Below are positions 16,752 through 25,387 of a DNA stretch of 64,000 nt, in pieces. The notes beneath the pieces were generated by a model. It made no database searches and was not told where the DNA came from. It saw nothing but the letters and a program-made list of their open reading frames with translations. This DNA comes from an uncultured Clostridia bacterium (GTDB lineage Bacteria > Bacillota > Clostridia > Christensenellales > Aristaeellaceae). The stretch's first letter is position 1, and each line of letters begins with the position of its first letter. Made by a program: the position numbers and the translations under genes. The stretch is taken from positions 1 to 64,000 of the forward strand of contig CAMVHE010000006.1 in assembly GCA_947167215.1 (NCBI GenBank), written 5' to 3'.

Positions 16752-17951
16752 TTACCGGTGTTTCTCCAGCGTATCGGTCAGCAGTTCGTTCCAGATGTAG
16801 CGGAAAGTACGCAGAGGCTCCCTGTCCTTTACTGCATAAAAGAAGATCCAGTCATAGGGATTGCCGATATACAGCTCCGGGTAGCCGCAATCCATGAGGT
16901 ACCGGTTCATCTCGGTGATGCAGCGGTCCGCATCCCCGGAAAGTGCCTCATAACTGCCGCCTGCCAGGGCCTTTCTGGCCCAGTGTGTGTAGAAGGTCAG
17001 AAGGACAAGCCATTTCCGCACCCGCTCATAGGAGACATGTTCCCCCCGGAGAATCCGGTCGATTCCCTGCCTGTCCGGAAACGAATCCTGTGCATCGTCA
17101 TGAAGCCTTTCCAGGATCGGTTTGATGGAACGGTCCGTTCCAAGCATCCTGACGGCTTTCTTGTCCAGCTGGAGAATGGCAAGATAGGCATCGTATGGCT
17201 TTGCACCGCTGCTCCCTGTGCGGAAGGTGCTCTTTTTTCCCATGGCTTCATCATCCAGCAGAGAGGACAGCCTCTGATGCTCCCGGATCAGCAGCCCATC
17301 CGGCCCGGCAGCCTGCTGCCACAGACGCCGGATGGTTTCATAGGCTGTCACATTCCCGTAAGGGACGAACTTGTCCATGTTCTCCTTCAGCCAGGCGATA
17401 AACTCTTCCCTGGATTCCAGACCATTCAGCTCCGCGATGATGGAGCCGGTATAGACTACATCGCCGCTTCCGGCATTCCTGCCTGCCAGGGGCGCCCGGC
17501 TCTGGATGTCCAGCGCATCCGCCCAGGTCAGTCCGTTGTTCATGCAGAAGTAGTAGATGGCCTCCTGCAGAAGATGGCAGTTGAAACTGCGTTCCCTGGT
17601 GTAGATCCGGCGGAAGAACTCATCCGTTTCCCCGCCGTCGAGGCCGAAGGCAAAGCAGATCTGGAAAACGGTGTCCCGCTTTACGGGCTGCCCTGCAAAC
17701 CACTCCCGGACCTCACGGGGGGAGTCCATATTGGCTTTTGCAAAAGCAGCCCGGATAAACGCGACCTTGGCATCGGTGTCCTTTATATCGCCGGCAAAGC
17801 CCTGTTCCGTCAGGAATTCATCCATGGCTTCGGAGAAAGGCCGAAAGAGCTGCGCGACTTCGAGCAGCTCTTCGATGAAATTGTCATCCTCCCATGAGAT
17901 GGTGTCCAGGGGCTTCCGGATGGTGTCCGTGTAGGTGGATTTATGTATCAT
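16752..17951 (-). CDS. Unrecognised 399-aa protein, first gene of the kinase/STAND cassette
   Basis: A soluble alpha-helical protein with no signal peptide, membrane span or catalytic motif I recognise. Residues about 70-130 (FAKANMDSPREVREWFAG, then DTVFQICFAFGLDGGETDEF) look like a helix-turn-helix-type segment in which a short helix pair is followed by FCMNNGLTWADAL. Residues about 265-330 (YERVRKWLVLLTFYTHWARK) may repeat this fold. It begins at ATG 17951 with GAGGAAAC upstream and is transcribed with the kinase gene. A regulator or partner that senses the signal for the STAND kinase is the simplest reading, but this is inferred from position. Confidence 0.65.
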   Translation of the reverse strand: MIHKSTYTDTIRKPLDTISWEDDNFIEELLEVAQLFRPFSEAMDEFLTEQGFAGDIKDTDAKVAFIRAAFAKANMDSPREVREWFAGQPVKRDTVFQICFAFGLDGGETDEFFRRIYTRERSFNCHLLQEAIYYFCMNNGLTWADALDIQSRAPLAGRNAGSGDVVYTGSIIAELNGLESREEFIAWLKENMDKFVPYGNVTAYETIRRLWQQAAGPDGLLIREHQRLSSLLDDEAMGKKSTFRTGSSGAKPYDAYLAILQLDKKAVRMLGTDRSIKPILERLHDDAQDSFPDRQGIDRILRGEHVSYERVRKWLVLLTFYTHWARKALAGGSYEALSGDADRCITEMNRYLMDCGYPELYIGNPYDWIFFYAVKDREPLRTFRYIWNELLTDTLEKHR

Positions 17952-17979
17952 GGACTGTTTCCTCAGCTAAAAAACATCT

Positions 17980-18282
17980 TCAATCCTCTGAGTCCCGGAG
18001 AACCGTTCTCTCTGTTCGGTACAGTTCGCTTTTTAATGCCTCAGAGAAAAGATCCGGCGGGAAGCGGGGGTATAGCTGCGCCATAATATGCTTGCTTTGC
18101 TCCCTGCGTCTGCCATGGAAGCAATTGAAAGAAGGCAGCACATTGCCACGCAAAGCTTCAGATCCCATGATCAGCATATCATTGCTCATGATGGAACTGG
18201 ATTTGCCGGTGCTGCCGGAATATCCAATACATATGCGGGCAGGTCCTGATGCCTTCCGCTGCTTCAATACATGGCATATCAT
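17980..18282 (-). pseudogene. Possible gene remnant upstream of the cassette
   Basis: A 100-codon frame whose second half (LYPRFPPDLFSEALKSELYR) reads like genuine protein and stops about 30 bases before the 399-aa gene. The first half is unconvincing, with no ribosome binding site at its ATG. It may be the 3' remnant of an older gene, or chance. I recognise no family, and the rest of 17952-18337 shows nothing else. Confidence 0.3.
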
Positions 18283-18337
18283 ACGCCAAAGCTCTGAATG
18301 CCGGGACAGCTGCTTCGGGAATGCTGGTCAAGGATGC

Positions 18338-19114
18338 TCAGACCGTGATGCTGTCTCCCGCACTGAGGTAATGGAGGTTCTGCATCCGTGCCTTCATGAA
18401 CCGGTATTGTTCGGTTCCCGTGCAGTGGCAGATATAATAGGCCGTGGGGAAGGCGTTCAGCCGATCCGCGTACGAAGCCAGGGTCTCATCCAGCGGGAGC
18501 CTGGACAGGTGAAAGCCGCCGATGAGCACATCCGGATGAAACCAGTGCATGATGTTGATGATGCCCCGGTGGGAGCAGCCGCTGAACAGAATCCGCTTTC
18601 CGTTTTCCTCGGCCAGCAGATACTGCTCGTGCCGGAAGTCCTCCGGCATGAGCTTGCCGTCCTGCACCATGTTCAGCCCGCAGGAACCGAATTCCATCAC
18701 CTTCACCGCGTCCGGCCGGTTGTACAGTATCAGGCCTGGCGCGATTTCCTTTTCCTCATCCACATACACGATCCGCCCGGAGGACTGCAGCGACAGATCC
18801 AGCCCGATGTATTTCTCCGTGCCGTTGTAGTGCGGCTCAAAGGCATGACGGCTCATGTAGACCAGAGCATGGTCATTCCGCTTCAGGAAGGCAGACAGCC
18901 CGCCGCCGTGGTCATAATGCCCGTGGGAGAGCACGGCAAAATCCGCCGTGTTCAGGTCGATGCCGAGGCTTTCCGCGTTGCGTGCGAACAGATCCGTCTG
19001 TCCCATGTCGAACAGGAAACGGCATCCGTTTTCCATGGTGACGAACAGGCTCAGGCCGTGCTCCGCGGGCAGACCGCAGGCGGAAGTGTTTTCAAGCATT
19101 GCCGTGATTCTCAT
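18338..19114 (-). CDS. Metallo-beta-lactamase-fold hydrolase
   Basis: 258 aa. The metal-binding signature is SHGHYDHGGGL (about residues 63-73). Further metal ligands are in FSGCSHRGIIN, GGFHL and YICHCTG near the C-terminus. This pattern fits the MBL subgroup often annotated as dihydropterin-linked or RNase-unrelated hydrolases in anaerobes; the true substrate is unknown. The start at 19114 overlaps the stop of the receiver-domain remnant (ATGA), suggesting that the two were once one operon with a complete upstream signalling gene. It is cytosolic, with no signal peptide. Confidence 0.85.
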   Translation of the reverse strand: MRITAMLENTSACGLPAEHGLSLFVTMENGCRFLFDMGQTDLFARNAESLGIDLNTADFAVLSHGHYDHGGGLSAFLKRNDHALVYMSRHAFEPHYNGTEKYIGLDLSLQSSGRIVYVDEEKEIAPGLILYNRPDAVKVMEFGSCGLNMVQDGKLMPEDFRHEQYLLAEENGKRILFSGCSHRGIINIMHWFHPDVLIGGFHLSRLPLDETLASYADRLNAFPTAYYICHCTGTEQYRFMKARMQNLHYLSAGDSITV

Positions 19115-19302
19115 CTCAGGATTCCTTTCAGCGTTTCAAGGATGACCGGAATGTCATAGGGCTTGGTCGGATGGCCGCTCATCCCGGCCTGCAGGGCAAC
19201 CTGTCTGTCCTCCTCAAAGGCATTGGCCGTGACCGGTTCTTCTGGCCCGGCAGCTTCAGGGCGTTCCCGAAGCTGATCCTCGTTTGATTTTCTGTTTTTC
19301 AA
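19111..19302 (-). pseudogene. C-terminal remnant of a receiver (REC) domain
   Basis: The last ~42 codons match the end of a phosphoreceiver domain as found in hybrid histidine kinases: VTANAFEEDRQVALQAGMSG, then a switch Lys in TKPYDI, then VILETLKGIL. The first ~22 codons do not match, and the phospho-acceptor Asp and the rest of the kinase are absent. It appears to be a 3' stub of a deleted hybrid kinase, still coupled to the metallo-hydrolase gene by a 4-base overlap. Confidence 0.7.
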
Positions 19303-19332
19303 GCGGACGGCACGGAACGGCCACCGGATTTT

Positions 19333-19812
19333 CTACAATATGGCATCCACATCCACGAAAGCGTCGTCTTCGTACAGCCTGTCGATATAGACGGGGACCG
19401 TCCGGCCGATCAGGTCCTCCGGGGGGAAGGAATAGATATATCTGCTTTGATACCGGTGTGTTTCCCCGTAGGCATCCGTATAGGCGCATTCGATGACAAA
19501 CGGGTTCCTGCCGTTTACCCGGACGTTGGGAACCGTCAGGATGGATACAATTTCCGCATCCACGCAATTGCCGGAATAATAAGCCTGGCGCAGCCGGTGC
19601 CTCCGCTGCAGATCCTTCGACAGGAATGCCAGCCCCAGGAGAAGGAAAAGCGCTCCCATTCCCGTGAAAGTATAACAGAACAGATTGTAGTCGCCGGTAA
19701 TGCGGAACAGGCCGGTATAGGTAGCGGCCAGTCCGATTGCCAGGAAAAGTGCGCCGATGGGGGCAAAAACGAACCCGACGATCCCCCATACGGTCCAGCC
19801 GAATTTTTTCAT
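19333..19812 (-). CDS. Two-helix membrane protein (DUF3592-like)
   Basis: 159 aa with two hydrophobic helices (about residues 8-30 and 42-66), then a cytoplasmic or external beta-rich domain with AEIVSI, ECAYTDAYGETHRYQS and VPVYID. This matches the general layout of DUF3592 proteins (two helices plus a small OB-like domain). No catalytic residues are seen. It begins at ATG 19812 with GAGGAAATC upstream, about 180 bases after a good promoter. It is not obviously linked to its neighbours. Confidence 0.7.
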   Translation of the reverse strand: MKKFGWTVWGIVGFVFAPIGALFLAIGLAATYTGLFRITGDYNLFCYTFTGMGALFLLLGLAFLSKDLQRRHRLRQAYYSGNCVDAEIVSILTVPNVRVNGRNPFVIECAYTDAYGETHRYQSRYIYSFPPEDLIGRTVPVYIDRLYEDDAFVDVDAIL

Positions 19813-19995
19813 AAGATTTCCTCACTGTTTTTTCGAATTCAGAGTGCCGGGTAAAAGGCATTTCGTCCGGAACTGCATGCCCGGTGAAGCAGCCGGCGGG
19901 CAGGAACATTCCGGCCCGGAGGACGGTGCTTCCGGCGGTTTCCGCTGAAGCGGGAAGGATCCGTGCGGGTGTGCAGGTCCGGGACGGACATCGCC

Positions 19996-20024
19996 ATTAT
20001 ACCAAATATAATATGGACATTCAA
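19996..20024 (-). promoter_or_regulatory. Promoter of the DUF3592-like gene
   Basis: On the minus strand TTGAAT (20024-20019), 17 bases, TATAAT (20001-19996). It leaves an untranslated leader of about 180 bases in which I see no recognisable regulatory RNA. Confidence 0.65.
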
Positions 20025-20114
20025 ACGGGAATGGCAGTAATCGTTCGGAAAAAGGCAGCCTTTACCCGCCGGAAGGGTTCTTCCGCCCTTTTCCGGGGGC
20101 ATCACGGGGAAAGA

Positions 20115-20148
20115 AAAAAGCAGCACTCCGATCAGACGGAGTGCTGCA
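20115..20148 (-). terminator. Terminator of the flavin reductase gene
   Basis: GCAGCACTCCG (20121-20131) pairs perfectly with CGGAGTGCTGC (20138-20148). The minus strand continues with TTTTTT. Confidence 0.85.
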
Positions 20149-20193
20149 GAAAAAGTGTGGTCAGGTTTTTTCGTTTCCTGCGGCAGGTGCTTT

Positions 20194-20798
20194 TTACCCT
20201 TTTTCCTTTTCCGCCAGCATTTTCTTCCATTCCGCTCCGGTGCGGAAGGCATCTGCCAGCTTTTCTCCAAGGGCGAGGTACCGCCCCTGTTCCTCGTCAT
20301 AAACGATGGACTGCAGCCTTTCCAAGAGGATCCTCCCGTTCCCGCCGAGGATGCTTTCGTCAGCGAGGATGTTCTTTACCTCACCGGTAATCTGTGTATG
20401 GCTTCCGACGGTGACGGTGTGGACCACCTCGCACTCCAGGGAGAGCGGGAATTCATTGATTACCGGCGCATGCACCGTTCTCGCTTCGCTGGTGGTGAAA
20501 CCGATGTTTTTCAGCTTGTCGGCATGATATCCGGATTCCACCCCGAGATAATCAGCCTCTCTGACCTGGCCGGCGCCGGGAAAACCGAGCACAAAGGTCC
20601 CGGTTTCAAGAATATCCTTCAGTGTCTTTCTTTTCTGTGTGGCGTTGATTGCAATGGTCACGCAGGGCGGGATATGGCTGCTCACCATGTAAAAGGCCAG
20701 GGTGCATGCATCTGCCTTTCCTTCCGGGTCATAGGCGGAGACCACCACTGTGGGGGTGGGGCAACCACCGCATGAAGCCGTAATTCCTTCTTTGCCAT
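20194..20798 (-). CDS. Flavin reductase family protein, apparent frameshift near the N-terminus
   Basis: The main frame (184 codons from 20748) is an FMN-binding split-barrel flavin reductase-like protein: VVSAYDPEGKADACTLAFYM, PPCVTIAINATQKR, FVLGFPG, GFTTSEARTV and CEVVHTVTVGSH. No ribosome binding site precedes 20748. In the neighbouring frame, ATG 20798 behind GGGGAGG encodes MAKKELRLHAVVAPPP, exactly what should precede. The frames join if the C5 run near 20757 had six C. The full gene is therefore 20194-20798 (about 201 aa), with a one-base deletion that is either real or an assembly error. These proteins reduce or bind flavins, often in reductive metabolism of anaerobes. The upstream neighbour is a HAD hydrolase 14 bases away. 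Confidence 0.75.
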
Positions 20799-20811
20799 TC
20801 CTACCTCCCCG

Positions 20812-21417
20812 TTACGGCGCGATGCCGATGCTCCGGAATTCCCCGGAGAGCTGTTCGAGGGACGAAAACAGAATGCCTGTGAAGCCGAGCCCCCGGGCTG
20901 CTTCCACATTTTCCGGCGTATCGTCCACAAACACGCATTCCTCCGGCTGCAGGGCATACTGGTCAAGAAAGCAGCGGAACATGCGCGGGTCCGGCTTCGT
21001 CAGGCCCGCCCGGAAGGATACCAGGCCGCCGTCCATGAAAGGCATGAAACCCAGGGACTCGGCGCACTCATCGTAGGCCTTCTTCGAATAGTTGGAGAGG
21101 TAATAGACCCCGTATCCCGCCTTTTTCAGCTGCTGCACCAGGGGGATGGCATAATCCCGCATGACCAGCATGCCCTGCAGGCTGGTGAAGGCAAGCCGCA
21201 GCTCGTTTTCAATCTCCGGGTCTGCGGCGGCGAAGGCCTGCAGCGTTTCTTCCTCCGTCACCTCGCCGCGCTCAAACCTGCCCCAGTACGGATGCATGAC
21301 GGATGCCTTCAGCACGCGCCGGATCATGGCCGCATCCAGGCCTTTCTCCGTCAGGAATTCCATGATGCGGAAATCCGCCAGTACGCCCCCGATATCAAAT
21401 ACAACGTTTCGGATCAT
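20812..21417 (-). CDS. HAD-superfamily hydrolase (phosphatase/phosphoglucomutase-like)
   Basis: A 201-aa HAD-IA enzyme: motif I FDIGGVL near residue 8, motif II LSNYS near 104, motif III TKPDPRMF near 143, motif IV VFVDDTPENVEAA near 168. The Asp two positions after the nucleophile is replaced by Gly, as in the YihX/acid-phosphatase branch. The start at 21417 was chosen for the GGAGG 8 bases upstream; ATG 21432 is alternative. It follows the MmcQ/YjbR gene (stop at 21434) by 16 bases and precedes the flavin reductase by 13, so the three form a small operon. Substrate unknown. Confidence 0.85.
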   Translation of the reverse strand: MIRNVVFDIGGVLADFRIMEFLTEKGLDAAMIRRVLKASVMHPYWGRFERGEVTEEETLQAFAAADPEIENELRLAFTSLQGMLVMRDYAIPLVQQLKKAGYGVYYLSNYSKKAYDECAESLGFMPFMDGGLVSFRAGLTKPDPRMFRCFLDQYALQPEECVFVDDTPENVEAARGLGFTGILFSSLEQLSGEFRSIGIAP

Positions 21418-21433
21418 TGTTTCAGCCTCCATT

Positions 21434-21844
21434 TTATTCGGTTTTCCGCTTCGGCAGCGGGATCTTTCTGTTTTTCGATGCGGTTTTCGTTGCCGCATAG
21501 CTTTCATCCATCCACCGGCAGCGGTCCGCCAGGGGGACGGTGCCGTCCAGCACCGCGGACAGCCAGTTCCATCTGCGGCTGGGATAGCCGCGCAGCCAGC
21601 CCGGCTGCTGCGCCAGAAGATCGGTCAGGACGGGGTCCAGGATTTTGAAGCTGACGATTTCCGCTTCCCCCGTCCCGGGCAGGCCGAATTCCTGCCGGTC
21701 CTTCACGATAAAGACCGCAAACCATTTTCCGGTGTCCGTATGCCGGAGGACGGTATAGTCCTCCCGGGAAAACGGAAGGATTTCCGGTTCAATCCCGTAT
21801 TTTTCAAGGACATGGCGGCAGAGCTGTTCCCGGATGTCCGTCAT
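21434..21844 (-). CDS. MmcQ/YjbR family protein
   Basis: 136 aa, the normal size for the family. Matches include KWFAVFIVKDR, FKILDPVLTDLLAQQPGW and RRWNWLSAVLDGTVP, ending in a Tyr-containing basic tail. The fold is a CyaY-like small domain with suspected DNA binding; its biological role is poorly defined. It is first in an operon with a HAD phosphatase and a flavin reductase. The start ATG 21844 has only a weak purine-rich site upstream. Confidence 0.8.
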   Translation of the reverse strand: MTDIREQLCRHVLEKYGIEPEILPFSREDYTVLRHTDTGKWFAVFIVKDRQEFGLPGTGEAEIVSFKILDPVLTDLLAQQPGWLRGYPSRRWNWLSAVLDGTVPLADRCRWMDESYAATKTASKNRKIPLPKRKTE

Positions 21845-22299
21845 TTTTTCCGTCTTCTTTCTTCATCCGCCGGGGATGCCGGTGTTTTCTTCTGTGCGTG
21901 TGGGATTGCCGGCAGGGATGCCGGTGTTCCGGAAGCCGCGCCTTCCGGATACGGGTCCCGCCGTCCCGGATCCGGCCTGTCCGTCCCGCAGCTCCCGGTT
22001 GATCTCCCAAAGCTCTGGCAGCTGCACGGCTTCAGAAACCGGAAGCCGGCAGAGGGATGAACAGCAGAAACCGTTTTTTTCATTATAGCCGCCGCCCGTT
22101 ATTTGACAACCGGAAAGTGAGAAAAAGCAGCACTGCACCCTCCGGAACATCCGGAACCGCTGCCCTCCCTGCCGGGGGTCCGGTGCCGGTCCTGTGCGGC
22201 ATTGCGTTTCGCGACTGCCGGGAATATAATAGGGGCACGGCCTTCGCAAAGCGCGTCAGGCTTACATTTCCGACAATCCCTGCATGGAGGACACTTGCT
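21845..22299. promoter_or_regulatory. Divergent promoter region
   Basis: Two promoters face apart. On the minus strand, TTGTCA (22109-22104)-16-TATAAT (22087-22082) faces the MmcQ/YjbR operon but leaves about 230 bases of leader. On the plus strand, TTGCGT (22202-22207)-17-TATAAT (22225-22230) serves the acyltransferase. The minus-strand leader has an open frame that looks weakly coding but I could not support it. GGGATGCCGGTGTT occurs twice (about 21867 and 21917). Confidence 0.55.
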
Positions 22300-23427
22300 T
22301 TGGACAAAAACGAACCCAGGAAGCGGCTTGATTCCCTGACCGGGATGAGGGGCCTTGCCTGTATTTTTATCGTCGGCTTTCACTATTTCTGCCTTTTCTT
22401 TGATGACCTGGGGCGGAGCGTGAAGGCTGCGCCTTTTGCGCCGCATTCCGCTTTCTTCTTCCTGTACGGCAAGAATGCGGCGGAACTGTTTTTCATGATT
22501 TCCGGTTTCCTGACTGCATACCAGTACCGGGACCGGATTGCTTCCCGGTCCCCGGGAGACTATCTCCGAAGGCATTACGGAAAGCTGCTTCTTCCGTCCG
22601 TGGCGGTCTCCCTCTGGGCGATGGCAAACGCCGGGGCAGCCCTTGGAACGGTGGAGGGCAGCGGGGCCTATGTGGCCCCCGTCACCCCGCTCCGTGCCCT
22701 GCTGTCCGTGCTCATGATAAATACCGGATGGTTCACCTCCTATTCGCAGACGGGGCTGCCGGTGAATTCCACCATGTGGTACGTGAATGTCCTGCTGCTC
22801 TGCTACCTGCTCTATTATCTGCTCTGCAGGCTCCTCCGGAACCGGGCGGCCTTCCGGGCCGCCTGCGCACTGATGGTCCTGCTGGGCTGGATCTGCCTGG
22901 ACCATACGCCGCGGCAGCCCTTCCTGTGGTCCCTTGACGGGCGCGGATATGCCACGTTCTTTCTGGGCGCACTGCTTTACGAATTTCAGGATCAGGCGGG
23001 GGAAAAGGTACGCAGGGCCGTATCTGCTGCCTGGATGCTCCTGATCCTGGGCATCCTGGCCCTGCGGCTGGCCGTCGGCTTTGAAAAGATTTTCGGACAG
23101 ATGGGCGGTGCCGCTTACGTGCGGTATTTCGAGTTTGCTGCAGCTCCCGGGCTACTGCTGGGCGCGGTAAACCTGGCCCCAGTCCGGAAGTGCCTGGAAT
23201 GGAAGTCCCTTCTCCGGCTGGGAATGCTTTCGGGCCCCGTCTATTATGTGCATAACTGCGTGATGGAGGACTGGCGGATTCTGAACGGCGCGCTCGGGCT
23301 CCGGCTGGATTTTTCCTCCGGCTGGGTTTTCGCGGCGGTTCTGATCAGCATCCTTCCCTTCGCCTGCCTCTGGCAGATGGCAGAGGAGAAGTGGAAAGGC
23401 CGGACCCGCTCCGCACGTGCCCGGTAA
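22300..23427 (+). CDS. Membrane acyltransferase (acyltransferase 3 family)
   Basis: A 375-aa integral membrane protein with about ten hydrophobic helices. The N-terminus carries the family signature SLTGMRGLACIFIVGFHYF, with the catalytic-type His in the first helix, followed by NAAELFFMISGFLTAYQY. Such enzymes O-acetylate or otherwise acylate exported polysaccharide, peptidoglycan or glycolipids at the membrane. TTG 22300 is taken as the start: GGAGG lies 9 bases upstream, and the sequence matches the family from there on. A consensus promoter lies about 70 bases upstream. No glycan synthesis genes adjoin it, so the acceptor is unknown. Confidence 0.85.
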   Translation: MDKNEPRKRLDSLTGMRGLACIFIVGFHYFCLFFDDLGRSVKAAPFAPHSAFFFLYGKNAAELFFMISGFLTAYQYRDRIASRSPGDYLRRHYGKLLLPSVAVSLWAMANAGAALGTVEGSGAYVAPVTPLRALLSVLMINTGWFTSYSQTGLPVNSTMWYVNVLLLCYLLYYLLCRLLRNRAAFRAACALMVLLGWICLDHTPRQPFLWSLDGRGYATFFLGALLYEFQDQAGEKVRRAVSAAWMLLILGILALRLAVGFEKIFGQMGGAAYVRYFEFAAAPGLLLGAVNLAPVRKCLEWKSLLRLGMLSGPVYYVHNCVMEDWRILNGALGLRLDFSSGWVFAAVLISILPFACLWQMAEEKWKGRTRSARAR

Positions 23428-23473
23428 GGGGATGCCGGCAGGTGCAGAAACGGCAGACCCCGGAAGAGGATGA

Positions 23474-23502
23474 TTGTATAAGCGGGTCCGGCATGGTAAA
23501 AT
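23474..23502 (+). promoter_or_regulatory. Promoter with inverted repeat in its spacer (copy 1)
   Basis: TTGTAT (23474-23479), 17 bases, TAAAAT (23497-23502). The spacer holds GCGGGTCCGGC, an imperfect version of the palindrome in copy 2 (33108-33136). Spacer and flanks are otherwise nearly identical in the two copies. Confidence 0.6.
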
Positions 23503-23570
23503 AGCAGCAGCTATTTACCAGGGATGCGAGGCAGGGTACTTTGAAAAAACCGGAAAGGAAACAGATGTGT

Positions 23571-25058
23571 ATGAAACGCTTTTGTCTGATGCTGCTGGCT
23601 TTGCTGATGATGTGCTGCTGTGCGCCCGCAAATGCGGTAAAAAGAGAATCGGCATCAAGGCCGTCTCCGGTGAGCAGTCCTTCACCGTCTCCTGCGTCCG
23701 TTCCGGTCGACGGATACGGAAGGGTGATCGGGGAGGAAGCAGCGCTTCATCTGAGGCCGGCGGAGAATTCGCCGGTCCGGTATAGGCTGCCGGAGGGTGC
23801 GGCCGTAAAAATGATGGAATACCTGTGCGATGAGAAAGGCACCTGGTGGGTAAAGGCGGATTATGCGGATGGAATGCAGGGGTATATCCTGTCCGGGTCC
23901 ATCCTGGAAATGACGTCCGATGAGGTGGGAAAATACCTGGATTCCCTGACGGCGAGCCCTTCCCCGAGCCCTTCCCCGAGCCCTTCTCCGAGTCCTTCCC
24001 CGAGTCCTTCCCCGAGCCCGGTATTACAGCCGGAAAACAAGGCAGTAGACTATCTGCATCAGGACGGATATACTTTTAAAATCCTGGAAGACGGGAGTGC
24101 AACCCTTACGTCTTATTATGATCCGGATTCTTCGACGACGGAACTGAAGGTTCCGGAAAAGGTGGAAGGCCATAAGGTCACTGCCATCGGGGAGAAAGCT
24201 TTCAACTTCCGGACGGAGCTTGTCAGCGTTTCGCTTCCGGACAGCATTACATTTATCGGAGCGGGAGCGTTTTTCAGCTGCAGCAGCATGATGAGCATCC
24301 GGCTCCCGAAAGGTCTTGCTTCCATTGAGGATAGCACTTTCAGCTTCTGCAGGAGCCTGAACTCCATCACGATCCCGAACAGTGTCAAATCCATCGGGAA
24401 TAAAGCGTTTTTCAGCTGTGAAAACCTAGTTAACATAAAAATTCCCGGAAACGTTGCTTCCATCGGGAGCAGTGCTTTCTTCGGATGCAAAAGCCTGGAA
24501 AGCATTACGATCCCCGGCAGCGTGACTTCCATCGGGGATGAGGCATTCCGGTCATGTTCCGGGCTGGCCGGCATTACGGTTCCCGGCAGCGTGAAATCCA
24601 TCGGGAACGGGGCATTCCGTTCATGCACCAGCCTGAAAAGCATAACCATCCAGCGCGGAGTAACATCCATCGGGGATGAGGCATTCGACTATTGCCTCAG
24701 CCTGACCGGCATCACGATCCCGGACAGTGTCAAGTCCATCGGGAAAGGCGCATTCAAGGCTTGTCGAGGCCTGAAAAACATCTCGATCCCCCGCAGTGTT
24801 ACATCTATCGAAGAGGAGACATTTTCTGGCTGTGACGGAAGCCTGACCAGCGTCAAGCTCCCTGACACGGTTACCTCCATCGGGGATAATGCATTCTATG
24901 CCTGTTACAAACTGAAGAATCTGACAATTCCGGGCAGTGTGACATTCATCGGGGAAGATGCTTTCCGATACAGCTCCATTACCTTCACTGTGGACCGGGA
25001 CAGCTATGCAGAAAAGTATTGCAGGCAAAAGAAGTATTCATACAACTATTCCCGGTAG
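23571..25058 (+). CDS. Secreted SH3/leucine-rich repeat protein
   Basis: 495 aa. Residues 1-22 are a signal peptide (MKRFCLMLLALLMMCCCAPA); the CCC run could include a lipidated Cys, though the box is not canonical. Residues about 45-115 form a bacterial SH3-like domain (GYGRVIGEEAALHLRPAENS ... GTWWVKADYADGMQGYI), usually a cell-wall or peptide binding module. About twelve Ser-Pro pairs follow as a flexible linker, then about twelve LRR_5 (BspA-type) repeats from residue ~180 to the end. ATG 23571 with AAAGGAAACAG upstream was chosen over TTG 23541. The N-terminal half is a paralogue of the gene at 33205, with the C-terminal module exchanged. Confidence 0.85.
   Translation: MKRFCLMLLALLMMCCCAPANAVKRESASRPSPVSSPSPSPASVPVDGYGRVIGEEAALHLRPAENSPVRYRLPEGAAVKMMEYLCDEKGTWWVKADYADGMQGYILSGSILEMTSDEVGKYLDSLTASPSPSPSPSPSPSPSPSPSPSPVLQPENKAVDYLHQDGYTFKILEDGSATLTSYYDPDSSTTELKVPEKVEGHKVTAIGEKAFNFRTELVSVSLPDSITFIGAGAFFSCSSMMSIRLPKGLASIEDSTFSFCRSLNSITIPNSVKSIGNKAFFSCENLVNIKIPGNVASIGSSAFFGCKSLESITIPGSVTSIGDEAFRSCSGLAGITVPGSVKSIGNGAFRSCTSLKSITIQRGVTSIGDEAFDYCLSLTGITIPDSVKSIGKGAFKACRGLKNISIPRSVTSIEEETFSGCDGSLTSVKLPDTVTSIGDNAFYACYKLKNLTIPGSVTFIGEDAFRYSSITFTVDRDSYAEKYCRQKKYSYNYSR
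23954..24019 (+). repeat. 12-bp tandem repeat encoding the Ser-Pro linker
   Basis: Five units of GAGCCCTTCCCC or one-base variants plus a partial unit. Being a multiple of three, copy changes would lengthen or shorten the linker without a frameshift. Confidence 0.85.
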
Positions 25059-25387
25059 CGGAGGCACCTGCCTCTGTGCAGAACAGCTCCATCCTGCGCA
25101 GGAACCCGCAGGCATCTGAGAGGTTCTTCCCAGAGACGGGTGATAAAGGACGCTATACCCTTTTCCTTTTCTGTAAAATTGGCAGATGGATCTGACAGCA
25201 TTAAAAGCCCTTTCCCGGAGATTGCCCGGCATGATCATGCCAAGAGCGGGAATCTTCCGGGACAAGGGTTTTCTTTTATTCCATGCTGGACTTCAGAATG
25301 ACGCAGCAAAAAAAGCCGGGCCGGCGGCAACCGCAATACAGAAGCAGTGTTTTCCCTGGATTCTTAAAAAAAATAACAGAAAACCAC
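25059..25387. other. Intergenic region without a gene
   Basis: No frame with a ribosome binding site or family match. It holds the end of the leucine-rich repeat gene and the approach to the LacI promoter. Confidence 0.5.

Noticed and set aside
10985-18210. TTGGATTTAC / TGGATTTACCGGTG-like words at about 10985, 13567, 16747 and 18197
   Set aside because: Only 10-14 bases are shared, one lies at a coding end, and no symmetrical structure or constant spacing is seen; probably chance or composition.
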